Shown in pieces: positions 23,476 to 35,449 of a DNA stretch of 64,000 nt. Positions within the stretch are counted from its first letter, which is position 1. Every line of letters starts with the position of its first letter. The DNA lies in assembly GCA_023374045.1 (NCBI GenBank), contig CM041778.1, forward strand, positions 287,285,533 to 287,349,532, in the 5' to 3' direction. This DNA is from Limonium bicolor. Taxonomy: Eukaryota; Streptophyta; Magnoliopsida; Caryophyllales; Plumbaginaceae. The notes below the pieces were generated by a model, which saw only the letters and a program-made list of their open reading frames with translations, did no database searches and was not told the origin of the DNA. Made by a program: the position numbers and the translations under genes.

Positions 23476-24153
23476 AACCACTGGATATTGGTTTAAAAAG
23501 TTCTACCATCGTGAAGTGTTTCAACTTCCACATGGTCTGTTATACAATGTGTTCTGGTTAGAGGATCTTAACCATATTGGCGGTTTAGTCCCTAAACCAA
23601 GAATTCTCATTGGAGTTCGTTTAACTCATAACCGGTTTCGGTTCTGGCCTGTGAGGCTTCTAGGCATTAATAATTAGCCGTTTATTCGTATTCACAATGC
23701 ATATTCAGTATCTGAAGCATGGATTCACCTTTATCTTGTGAAGAATGGTTTCTTAACCGATGCGTGGTATCTCTTACCGTGAGCGAATTCGGTGAGTTTC
23801 AAACTTTCTATTCACTTCCATAATAATTTACTGTGTATACAGCTATGTATTTTACAATGATTGACTTGATTCCTTCCGACTTACTGTCAGTTGAGGTTGA
23901 GCTACTACATAGTGTGTAGTGCTCTCTCGGTTATTTCCCATGCTTGAGGTATATTCCATACCGATAGTTGGTATTTAGTGCTACTGTAGTCACTTGTTCT
24001 TAATCATGTCTCCACATTTGGTCCTGTACAAGTACTCTTTCATTGGTACGTCCTTGCATTTCCTATGTATCAGTCACTATGGCGTTATAAGCCGCTTTCT
24101 GTTTCCTCCACAATTAACATTTCCCGAATCCTAGCTATCGCACTCGATCATTA

Positions 24154-24207
24154 CTGCACAAATGCAATACCAAAACACTCAGTCATACAAAGTGCAGAGG
24201 CGTAAAC
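24154..24207 (-). other. 54-bp ultraconserved internal block (copy in A)
   Basis: Ungapped match to C (2 mismatches) and B (3 mismatches). Lies 0.7 kb upstream, in sense, of the internal PPT. Confidence 0.85.
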
Positions 24208-25561
24208 TCTTGACAGTAAATCTCTTATTAGCAATGGGAATCCACACTGAGTTCCTTATCACATAGTACCAACTACTGGCTTATTGTCCAGTCTGCTTAT
24301 CATCACTTACCTTGCATCTCCACTGAGTTTAACTCATAACTGGTCTTATCTGCCATATTATTATTCAACAACACTTATACAACGGTCGCTTGCTGCGCAC
24401 CGTGCTCTTACTTATTGTATAACACTAACTTACATGGTATTCACTGTCATTTTAGCTTCCACACATATACTTACATCACTCGTATTATGGTTCGCCACTC
24501 ATTTGGCTGATTGCTGAATATTCTAGTCTTTGAGTCTTAATGCTCCTTGAGCATTGTCCATCACACATTTAGCGTCACACATCTATGGTGGTTGCTATTA
24601 GACTTATTACTCTTCCGGTCTCCACAAGTGGTACAAACACTTTTTTTTTCTCGCATTACTCTTATTCAAATCATCCTTCGGTAATAACCATATGGTCAAC
24701 CCTTAACATATTTCTTGAACTTAGTTCACACAACTACCACTCTAGCAGTTTCACAGTATCGAGAGGTATCCCCACTCTTAAGATAGTGGTTCGTTCTCCG
24801 CTCTATTTACTTGTACAACATAAACTTCTACAATTAACTCAAATTTACATAACATATCTTGCTTGTGGCTTATAAGCCTTATTGCCTTGAGCTTCGCTCA
24901 TTGTAGGCTGTTCACACACATTTACATCTCTGTACAACATTATATGGTTTAGAGGTTGTATTGGACTCCATGACAGGGTCGTTGCATCACGTTTCCTTTC
25001 ATGGGATGCCCCTTAGGATTGTCAGTCCGTCTCCTGACAACTTATGTCTAAACTGGGTGTTAGTTTCAACCCTTGTGTTTCTGTCACGTTATTTCGTTCA
25101 ACTATCGTTGATGTGAACACCCTTCAAGGATTGCTCCTGGGTGTTGCTAAGTTATGCCGTTACATCTGGTTCGCACTTATTGGTATGTTTAGTTAACTAC
25201 GCCGTTTTACGTTCTTAGCTGGGTTAACTATCCTCTTCTGTGAAGATCAATATTTCCTGGTAGTATAGGTAATCATTATGGGAATTTCATCCCGTTCGTT
25301 GCACATTAATGTGTCCCCATTAGGCATCCGCCTTGCCATGCACATGCTGGGTCACCGTTCCAGCTATCATGTTTATCTCTGAGGATCCTTAAGACTTATG
25401 CTATATCTTTACATAACAGTTAGTGCACTTCGCACCTCCTGACTCTTAAACATTTCCTTGAAATGGATTCACTAATTCCTTTTAGTCTCATTAACTTAAC
25501 TAGGATCTTTTACTTCAACCATTCTTGGTAATCCGTTGCTCCTTTTTGACTTTTACTGCTG

Positions 25562-25776
25562 ACCGTAGTATGGAGTCGACTACTTCCCGTGTTCCGGACT
25601 CTACACGTATACATATGTAGGGTACCATACTGATACATTGCTACTTACCCGACAAACCCATAAGCAGGTTTGTCAGGCCCACAAGCTTCTATCGGAGTGC
25701 GGTCGTCCCACATTTCAGTTGGTACACTCGTAGTGTCTGTCACACGCCTAGGTGAAGTATTCTATTGTCAACTCCC
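25562..25776 (-). other. Conserved internal block with a splice-donor consensus (copy in A)
   Basis: Counterpart of B 12577-12792. Contains GGTACCATACTGATAC (plus strand, 25621) and, in sense, CGG|GTAAGTAG. Confidence 0.7.
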
Positions 25777-26232
25777 TTATATCGTCTTGTGATATTATGC
25801 ATTCTGTGCTTCCCGAACTTAATCAAGGGAAGATCTATCCATTGTTGTATTACTATGAACTCAATACCGGTTTCCGTCTGGTTGGTCAAAAATGAACTAG
25901 GTGTGACTTACCTACCATATGGCACTGAGGCCGGTGTAGGTCCTCTAGTTTGGCTTTTAAAAGAAGGTAGAGAATGAGTATGGGTTTGAAAGAAAATTTG
26001 GTTTCGAAAGAAAAGAGTTTGGAATAAATCTGAGTTTGAAAGAAAAATTCTCGTGGTTCACAACGACTTCTTGCCTTAACCAAATCTAGCTTCTTGCTGA
26101 CTGGTGTACTTCTAATTACAAAGGTTAGGCTGTTAAGCCCTTCCACAGTTATGATGATCACACTTAACTTCGTGGTACTTTACCAAGTACTTTGTAGTTG
26201 TTAAAACTTTCCCGACAGCCCTGTTATAGCAG

Positions 26233-26250
26233 CACTTGCCATGGCAAGTG
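26233..26250 (-). other. CACTTGC hairpin of A (single copy)
   Basis: CACTTGCCATGGCAAGTG, a perfect palindrome with 7-bp arms, followed as in B and E by a motif like GCCATGC. B and E have two copies. Confidence 0.75.
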
Positions 26251-26791
26251 TGCCATGCTAACTGGCTATCGGTTCAACACACACACCGGTTGCGGTATCA
26301 TTTTTACCCGCACTGTCATCAGTGGCCTTGTTGGCCCTCACTTGATCTTACAGTCTTGATTATAATTCCTCTGGGTGACTGCTCACTGTCTTCACATGAT
26401 AATCATTAACTGGGGTGTTCCCCATTCTTGGAGTCCCCTTTTACATAGTATTGTATCCTCTTCGTAGCCCATTCCACGTATTTGTCGTGGTTACTGAGAC
26501 TTGTCTCTTGTTTGGGCACTACGTTGTAGTTCCTTTGTCGGTTGGTATACCGTTGGTGTATTATTTAACAACTGTGGTTCCGTAGACTCTCGTCCCGGGT
26601 TCCATTACTTCACTTCTTGCCTGTTGCATGGTTGGTGCGTTGCAAGCTGGTTATTCTCGACTGCTCGGCATGTCGACCCAGGTTGCCGGAAATTCTATTC
26701 TCTTATACACAAAATTCATCATTCTTCGCTATTTAATGCGGTTAACATTGTTCAGGTAGAAACAGTCTCCGAGATTCCCACTTTTCGGGAT

Positions 26792-26992
26792 CTACCGTAT
26801 GATAGGTTCCCCGTACTTATAAAGATACTTAATAACAGCCAGATCGGGTATTCCCGAGTAAGAGAGGACTTTCATCTCTCTGGCGTTCTTTCCAAGGTTA
26901 TAAAACAGGGGTTGTGGAGGGCGGGATGGATATTGTAGGTTTCCATTACACTGGTAATTCCTAACTAGCGTATCTCTCATGTTATCACTCAA
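26792..26992 (-). pseudogene. gag: Vestigial gag start of element A
   Basis: A 66-codon open frame about 80 bp after the primer site. It keeps the order PPQP ... YSG-PD found in the B Gag (PPQP near residue 46, YSGEPDP near residue 65), but the start region is short and the frame ends before the capsid core. No NTWW-like or EYYT-like motif follows. I read it as a decayed gag; only the short shared motifs support this. Confidence 0.5.
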
Positions 26993-27068
26993 CCTTTAAC
27001 CCAAAGTACTAAAATCCTAACTCGGTACTTCCTAAGCTCGGTAATTCAGTCATCAGAGCGAAGTATCG

Positions 27069-27080
27069 CACTGATACCAC
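27069..27080 (-). other. Primer binding site of A
   Basis: TGGTATCAGTGC on the minus strand, 4 nt after the 5' LTR. One mismatch to the initiator tRNA-Met site (TGGTATCAGAGC). Confidence 0.9.
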
Positions 27081-27084
27081 TTTT

Positions 27085-30000
27085 TGTAACACCCCATCCA
27101 ACATTAACACACTTAACAACAAACTGCTGCGGAAAACATACTTCATCACATTACTTAACTCGTTGGTGTTACACGCCGTTAACCACCCACGTGGCTAACA
27201 AGGCTATTACATATACATTGTATCGGTCTGATGGACTAGATTCCCGAGTGACTACACATTACTGTCCCTTTCCATTAACAACAACAACGACATATACCTT
27301 TCAACTGTACCGAGTATTCACAAACTAATGCCGATAACAATTTCGGTCTTACTACACCTACTGTACATATATAACTTAAATGATTACCCATGTACAAACG
27401 ACTACCCCGTCCTACTCTCGAACGGCTTCCAACTCCTTGTACCTGAAATAGGAAAAGAAGAGAAAAGGGTGGCCCCCCAGGGGCTCAGCACCTTTGCTGG
27501 TATGGTAATCCCGCAGCCCGCATGCTACCGGGCCACGCACAACTAATTGTCGTCTTAGCATGCGGTTGATTATATTTGAATCATGCATGTAAACGATCAA
27601 CACACAACACATAACATTCCACCACGATGGGCTCAACAAAACAGCCAACGCATCTACACTTAACAAATCACTCCTTGTTTTCCTTAACCCTAGAGTGTTT
27701 CTCCTCTAATGGAGCTACTTCCTTAATAGACGATACTTACCCATTAATCGGGCTATCATTAAACGCCTCTTATCATAAACTGGGATTCATATCCATGATC
27801 CACATTCTCCACATTTTACAACATATAACATCACACCGCTATAAGAATTACGGCACAACAATAACACGTAACACAACGGGTACGGTTCTCATAAGGAACC
27901 AACCCAAACATAGTTAATTCACCTGTGAGCCTAGAGAATGATATTACCCTCATGTTAAGCTCGTTATACAATACTCATTACCGTCCTAATATTCGGACGA
28001 GTAACTTAGGTTAAGATGGTTCAGATATAGTGACCCGAACACACCACACAAACACATGTTCCCCCTAAACCGATCATAAGTCAGAATAGCTAAGCTTTGG
28101 AGTAAGCTAATGGGAGATCGAAACCCGTGAGGGAAACAACCATAACAGAGAGGAGGGTAAAGCTAAAAAGGATACCCACTCCTAACAACGCGCGACCGGC
28201 CTGACCGGATTCCTCACCCCCGTTAGTACATATTTACTTGTAGATAAATAGTTAGAGCCCCACTATGGAGTCTATCACATCCACACACCAAAAAGGTATT
28301 TCAACTGGGTTAAACACACGAGGGAGGTCCATACATTCACACACAAACATCACACAATTAACTCACCCATAGCCGTGGTTAGAACGTCCCATGGTTTGGG
28401 TCGTTAAATCCGAATACCGAGCTCTCATGTGATCCTAGACTCAGTTAGCTAAGGTTTAACACTTTCGAGGTTAAATGGTATCGGATTGAACACGCCACAT
28501 AAATGAATTACTATAAACTCATTACATGTTTTATCTTACAACGTGGCAAACGCACAGAAAAACACATTGGCATACAAGCCGGTGTAATCCGGTAGGACAC
28601 AGGTTGCAAGAAAACCATACCTTGGTCCTTGCTACGAATGTGACCCGCCAAGCGTAGTCCCTAAACATAATTAATAATGGCGGTTAATTAACTTACTTAA
28701 CTTTTAAGTTTACTAAGTATTTTACACGATTATACGACATGTTTTAATGCCCAAACTTGTCCTTGATTACCTTCATTATACCCCCAGGGTTAATTACATA
28801 AGTCATATTCCTTTCTGTTTTTTTACAAGTTTTTGGTCCGACCGACCTTACCGACCGACCTTACACAAGGTCGGTCCATTCCAGAACATCTTACCGTTTG
28901 AAAGTTTTACCCCGACCGACCTTGCAAGTCCGGTCCCCAAGGTCGGTCCATTCCCGATAGTTTTCCCCGTTGAAAATTTAGGCCCGACCGACCTTGTCAA
29001 GGTCGGTCCCAAGTTTGGTCGATTCCAGGGCCTCAATCCGTACCCAAAATACAAGCCCGACCGACCTTCCAAGTCCGGTCCCTAAGGTCGGTCCATTCCA
29101 GAAACTCTTTCCGGTAGTGTAAACTGAGCTCGACCGACCTTGCAGGTCCGGCCCCTAAGGTCGGTCGGCTCCAGACCTTTGTTTCTAAATTCCCATTTGA
29201 CTCCAAACTTCACCTCATGTATCCTAGTATGTTCTAACCTCATTTGGGCACCTCAAACACACCTTAAGACTTCATTAAACTCCTTAAATCACCCATTAGA
29301 GATCTTCCTCAAGCATTACACAATTCTTATAAATACTAACACTTGTAGTGTTTTTCCTTAGATTTCTAAGTGGTGTTTTATACTTATGACAATCACTATC
29401 CCCAAATGTTTCCTTACCACTATTATCACTACTCCAAAGGCATTATTTTTCCTTTGATCACCAAAACTCGCACAAGACTTAGCACTTCACACACATAACC
29501 TTGGTGTGTTTAAAACACCCATTGATCTCTAAGTCCTCCAAGACAATGCCCTTGGCATCTTAACACCTAAAACATCATGATTCACTTTCTTTCACCATCT
29601 TAACACTTAACAATTTCCTAGTACCTTCTAGGTCACAAAATCTCATTAGAACACATAAACTCCTTTGTTTATCAACTAAATTTTTCCATAGCTTTTCTTG
29701 TATATTCTCACATCCAAACACTTAGGTTTTCACCTTTAATCATTCAAGAACACCTAAGTCCACCAAGAACTTTCTCACACACAAAACTTCACCAAATTTA
29801 CACTACATCACAATATAGTGCATAAACTTAAACTGCTTGGCACTTAGGCCCTTAAATAACATGGCTCTTAGGCCCTTAAATTGCATAAACCTTAAACACT
29901 GAATTTCCCACATAATATATTGCCTTTGACCTGCAAATACACTCAACATCACATATGCCCTTTAATAATCTCCTTAAGAACAATTCACTAGCTCTATTCC

Positions 30001-31530
30001 CATTGGCTCCTTAGGTATTTTATTAAGCAAATCAAGCTCATTTTTCCTAAGGCATTTAAACTACATTTAGATAGTTTGTTTACCTCTTTTCCTCACAAAC
30101 TTAGTTCTTGTTTCCTTGACTAAAATCAGCAAGGCTTTAGTTGCTTGACAAAAACTTCTAATCAATATACAAGCAATGTAATAAGTATACAAGTTTCATG
30201 CTTAAGCACACTTATAAACCCTAAGTTTTGCATTGTCTTAAAACACTAAGGTAGTTGTTTTACCTTGGAAATGGAAGAGGGTTTGAATATGTAGCAAGAG
30301 AGGACTCCACCGAGCCCTATGAAGGTGAGAGTGAAGCTAAACCAAGACAAGAGAAGACACCATTACAAGGTGCATTTTCGGTCAACAACAAAAGTGAAGG
30401 AAATGAAGTTTTATTTGGTTTTTCCTTACCTTGAAGCAAAGGTGATCAACAAGGCATAAAAATATAGACTCAAGCTCCTTCCATGGAAGTTCTCCTTGGC
30501 ACCTAAATGGTGGTTTTGATGATTTGAAAAGGTAGAAGTGTAGAACTTGGTCTAACTAAGACAAACATGGTCTTAGAATTTGATTTGGCTAATGGAGCTA
30601 GGAGATATAAGGGTTCAAAGCTTGAATATGGTGCATGTGCTGTAGCATTACCAAAGGAGAAGGGAGAAGAAGATTGGAGACCGTGTGAAATGAAGAAGGA
30701 AAGAAGAAAATGAGAAGGAAGCTTGCTTTTGGAGATATTTATGCTAAAAGTAAATAGTAACTTTTGCTTTATCACTTAGTTAACTCATTTATTTGTGTAG
30801 GTGTGGTGAGTCACCCATGGAAACCGCCCCCCTTAGTGTTTTAGGCGAAGTCATGGTCTTTGTTGACCAACAAGACAACTTATATTGACTTATGTTATAA
30901 ACTTGCTTAATTTAGTTACTAATACAAACTAAGGCACATATTTGTGAAATTTTTGATTTCCCATTGATTTAGACTTTCTAATGTGATACTAAGTAGTACA
31001 CATGTTAATTAAAGAATAATGATGGACATTTAGCCATTCAAAACTCGTCTACAAGACAATTTTTCAAAAATGTGCTTTAAGACTCCTTAAAGCACATTTT
31101 GTGTTTTAACTTGTTTTCAAGCTTGGTTTTCTTTGGTAATTGGTTTTATATGTTCATTAACATATAATTAAGGTATAGATATGACCTTTAGGTCTTATAC
31201 AAACTTATCCCAAGCTTAGAGCACATTTTTGCCCATATTGACTTTAAGGTATTTATTTGTGTTTTATTTGGTTTAATCGTCTACCAAGGTTACCTAAGGA
31301 CTTATTTAGTCTTATTAAATCATAATTGAATATCACTAAGTCTTGGTAGGCTCTTTGGGTCCTAACCAAGTTCACTCCAAGCTTAGAGCATGTTTTTGCT
31401 TCAACTGTGTCTTAGTGCTTATTGTGTTTACTATGGTTTAAATTGTTCACTAATGTTTCTAAGGCACTTTTTAGCCTTTAAATATCATAGTTTAACATTT
31501 AAACAACATATCAAGGTTTGGGGTATTTCA
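27085..31530 (-). repeat. 5' LTR of element A (4,446 bp)
   Basis: Full-length partner of 17718-22153. Carries the GACCGACC array at 28838-29173 and an intact inverted repeat, AATGTGCTTTAAG...CTTAAAGCACATT (31067-31100), which is damaged in the other LTR but present in G at 51311-51345. Confidence 0.93.
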
Positions 31531-34500
31531 TATTGTCCGCTTTGGCACGCAGGCCGCACGGATTTATTCCTGGGTTTCCTAGCCCCAAAACGCGTCACAC
31601 AAGGAAGAGGTATCCATGCACCTATAAGGCACACTTCGTTCTCCTCTCCAACCGATGTGGGAGGAACACCACGCCGGGTGTTTACATTAATCCATTAACC
31701 TCGCAATATTTACATTTGAATTAAAAAACCTATAACTTATAGTTTATAAACTATTTCCATATAATAACCTTCACCACTATTTTATATGGTTTCCAACCAT
31801 AATATATATCCATCCTTATATACATAATTCTTTTATATGTATATATTTACCAATATAGGTAAGTTTCATGAGTGTATAAAACTCTTATACCGTATGTCAC
31901 ATTTTATCATCTTATGTGAAATGATTATTTCCATTAGTTGTGTTATATTGTCACAACCTATATTAAGATCATTATCTTAATAACATATAACATTTTATGT
32001 TGTATAATTTCAACTCCTAAGGTTTATTCAATATTTACCTTAGTTTATAAATCTCATTTATTTATAGTTTGTCACATTATTTAATGTGAATATCCTTACT
32101 TATATTAATTCCATTTAAACCACATGAATACCATATAATTGTTATAACATTTATAACATTGTAGACCATAGTCTAAAATTCATTTTCCAACCTTTATAAA
32201 TTCGGTACAGCACTATATTTCATTTTAATTTCATTTTGACCACATAACATTATGTAATGTTATACCATATACTAATATCATATAATATGATATCTTTATC
32301 TTTTATAATTTATAACATATAGTTTTTATACAAAACTATTGTTAATTACCGAAAAGGTATATCCATTTTAAACCAATCTTATTAAGTTATCATATCTTTA
32401 TGTTTATTACAAAATCACCTCATAATTTATACCATGTTATATATACCATATAATATAACATTTTAAACCTTAATTTAAATATAACCTATAGTTATATATA
32501 CTTTAAATTTCCGAACAACACTTATATTCTGTTCTAAATTGTTTTTCCACCCATCAACTTCTTATAATTACACTTTAACCTAATTTATAACATATAGTTT
32601 TATAATATCATAACAACTATATATTATACACTTATCTTTTTAAAACACCTTATATTATTCTAAAAATCACCAAACTATTCCAAAAGTTTTTAAATATCAT
32701 TCCTAACCCATAAACTTTCGGTTAATTACATTTCCACCCCATTTACTTTTCCAAATTGTAACAATGACATAATAACTATATATTATACATATATAGCTTA
32801 TTTTAATTCCAAATTCAACCCAATAAAATCCTAAAAACTCCTAACAGCCCATGGGTGTTTAAAATACCATTGTACACCATTAAGTTTCGGTATTCACCAT
32901 ACATACCCCATATATTATAAAAATGTTACAATTAAATACTTATCTTATTATATAACCTTAAATAAATTATTTAACTTATCTAATTTGGTCAAAACCTACC
33001 CAATGGTCAAAGTTGACCTCCTTAATACTTCCTTGACCATTACTTTCTTTATTTTTGGTTTTAACCCCAAAGTTGTTAAAATTTACCAATTAACCCCCAA
33101 AACATAATAAAATCTTATAAACTTTATTTTAAATCCTTTTAACCTCTAATTTTTGGCTTAATTATTATTTAGCCCCTAAATTCGATTTAATTATACTCTA
33201 ACCCCTTATTCAATTTGGTAATATATAAATACCACCTAAAACCTATTTTAAACTAAGTATACATAAATAAAATGGCCTAAAGTACATGGCCTTATTACAA
33301 ACATTTGCTCATAAAATAAATTATACATAAATGTCCCAAAAATACATATAAGTACGCGGCCTCGCCATGTATTCTTCATTAATTACCAAACTTCCACATA
33401 AAGTCTTAATTTTGACATTTATGTTACTTAATTACTTAGATAAATTTACTAAGTCATTTCCTTTATTATTTTAAGGTCAAACATGACCATATTAACATGT
33501 TCACTCACAGCAATTTGATATACACAAGTTTAAACTTGTATTAATGTATCAAGTTAAGGTTTAAGTGATTTATACCTTGATTTAGCAAGGTTAAGACCTT
33601 GTTTGGTCTCGCCACCTTAAGGAGAATTTCTCCACAGCTTGATTTACTTGTCTTCATGTAGAAAACAAGACATGATTAAACTCCAAGCATGAGCTAACCA
33701 TGGGAAGTAATTTAAGTCATGAAAATCATGAATTTTTACCTTAAATCTTCAAGTTTGTTGGAGTGGGATCTCGGCCCTATTTTTCCAGAAATAAAGAGTA
33801 TCGAAACACTCTTAAAAACAAGGTACAAAACCGTGGGTAACTAGCTTGGAAGATGGCTAAGATTTACCTTGTTTAAGATGCAAAAAATGGTGTTTTTGGC
33901 TTGGATCTAGCTACTCCTTGTATATCTTGGTATACCAACTGAATCCACATGAAAAGGAGAAGAAAATAAGGCTAGGGAACCAAGGTTTACAACCGAAATT
34001 TACAAGGATGTAGAGATATGTGCTTAAAGCATATTTTTACCCTAAATGGTCAAGACTTGAACTTTTCTCCTTCTACCTTGTTACAGCCGAAATTTCCTCT
34101 TTTTTTAACTTCCAAAACACACTACATAAAAGTATAGAAATGGTTGGACTCTAGATCAATGGAAAAAGGAAAGAACGATGAAGAAAATGGACATTTTTAT
34201 GCCTTAGGAGCTTACCTAGAGCAAGAGCTCTCACCAATGGAGTTTGCTGCTTACCTACGATCATGGAGGAGCGAAATGAGAGAGTTTGGAAGGAAGTCTC
34301 ACGGCTGGAAGGGGCAAATGGAGAAGGTAAGTCAATTTTGTCTTTAAAGTCAATTTTTGCTTATTTTATGTTTTTGAAATGCTATTAATGACTCACCACG
34401 GCTGATTGATGTCGATTATTGGAGGGGATTCAATCAGATAGGCATCCGGCAATGATGGGGAAAATTGGGTGGTGATTGATAACTAATTAATGACTTAAGA

Positions 34501-35449
34501 GAACATTATTATCACTTAAATAATGTAACATTGGTGAGTCACTCTTCCATTTCTTTGTAAGGCTTGGAATCAGCCGTATAACAAGGGGTAAGGCAGCTCA
34601 CAAATCGGCACAGCCACATGGTAAAGGTAGACAAGCTTTATTGTTTTTTTAATGTTAAAGTATACTTTTTGTATTTTATGTAAAGTTAAAGGTGTATTAT
34701 TGTAGGAAGCTTATCTTGGCTGTCTAGTGCTGTTATACAGCTCCTTTGCCACCTCCCCATCTGGTAATTTCGTGGTCAATGGTCAACATTGACCAATTTA
34801 GTCAATGGAGACTTAATTTTACATTATATTATTATTATATTAATATTTTAATGTTAAAATTGTGAAAATTGTAAATCTCTGGATTTAGAGTTATCAATGC
34901 GATATTAATAAGTATTTATATTTATTAGAGTATTTATAAGTGTTTCATTGGGTTATATAGACCCAAAACACATTCCCAAGACACTCCCGGGACTTTCGGG
35001 ACCTTTTTGTGCTTTAAGCGTTTCTCCCGGACATTTTGTGTTTTCTTGTAAATTTAACTTGAGAATTCTCTTTAGAATGTTAATTAATGGTGATAGGAAC
35101 TCTAAGAATGATTTATTTAGAGTTTCGTGCCACTTCGGCATTCCCAGGCCTTTTCTAGGGTTTATGGGGCCCACAAGGGTTCCTGCAGGCGCTTTTCGTT
35201 TAATATAAAATTTACTCCGAGCATTTGTTTTTAAATGATAACTAATGACTATCGGGTCATATTATGATCATTAGTTGACTTGTATGACTTGGTTAACTCA
35301 AGGTCCGGCTTAACGCTTGTTTTTGACCTTAAGGAGTTTAGGTGTGTTTTTAACGCCTAAGTGTTTCTGTGCTTTCTTATGGTTTCTTGATCCCACAAAT
35401 AAACCTTTAATTTCCATTATTTAATTATTTAATGATTAGGGGTATTTCA

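Larger units (their letters stand above)
17718..31530 (-). mobile_element. Element A: complete LARD-like LTR retrotransposon nested in T2
   Basis: 13.8 kb, flanked by the target duplication TATTG (17713-17717 and 31531-31535). On the minus strand: 5' LTR 31530-27085, PBS 27080-27069, a decayed gag start, about 4.9 kb of internal DNA without pol, PPT, and 3' LTR 22153-17718. LTRs are 4,446 and 4,436 bp and very similar by eye, so insertion is fairly recent. No credible coding sequence occurs in 22172-26791; it holds conserved blocks at 22795, 23439, 24154, 25562 and 26233 and is otherwise featureless to me. The LTR sub-family matches G. Confidence 0.93.
17410..31686 (-). mobile_element. TRIM T2: terminal-repeat retrotransposon in miniature, split by element A
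   Basis: Its own length is about 459 bp: LTR 17410-17601 (192 bp), 76-bp internal region, and LTR 17678-17717 plus 31536-31686 (191 bp). The target duplication TTAAT is at 17405-17409 and 31687-31691. On the minus strand the LTR opens TGTAAACACCC, contains CCCACATCGGTTGG and ends GGGCTGTCACA; the PBS TGGTCTCAGAGC (17675-17664) differs from the initiator Met site at one base, and a purine tract (GTGGGGTAGAG) abuts the other LTR. TRIMs have no genes and depend on other elements. The motifs GATATTGTCCGCTTTGG and ACGCGTC are those of a TRIM type seen in many eudicots (from memory). Confidence 0.9.
7623..35449 (-). mobile_element. Element B: gag-carrying LARD-like LTR retrotransposon, disrupted by C, T2 and A
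   Basis: Read on the minus strand: 5' LTR (35449 to 15583, split by T2 and A), PBS 15578-15567, gag 15347-14080, about 3.1 kb of non-coding internal DNA, PPT 10995-10976 and 3' LTR (10975 to 7623, cut by C). The 4.6-kb internal region has no recognisable protease, reverse transcriptase or integrase after gag. Between the marked blocks (12200-12576, 12793-13568, 13645-14079) I see nothing codable. The LTR sub-family matches D and E. Its own target duplication cannot be tested because the left end is outside the window. Confidence 0.88.
15583..35449 (-). repeat. 5' LTR of B, split by T2 and A
   Basis: The LTR consists of 15583-17409 plus 31692-35449, about 5.6 kb without the insertions. It opens (minus strand) TGAAATACCCCTAATC and closes GGGTGTTACA. 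Its 3' end (CTGCCATTACTCGCCCATGC, plus strand near 15690) matches D and E. GC-rich CCCGGGACTTTCGGGACC lies near the LTR start (plus strand around 34986, and 10520 in the 3' LTR). This is the undeleted version of B's LTR. Confidence 0.88.

Noticed and set aside
26501..26938. 145-codon plus-strand frame in the A interior.
   Set aside because: Runs opposite to the element, overlaps the gag remnant and matches no retroelement protein.
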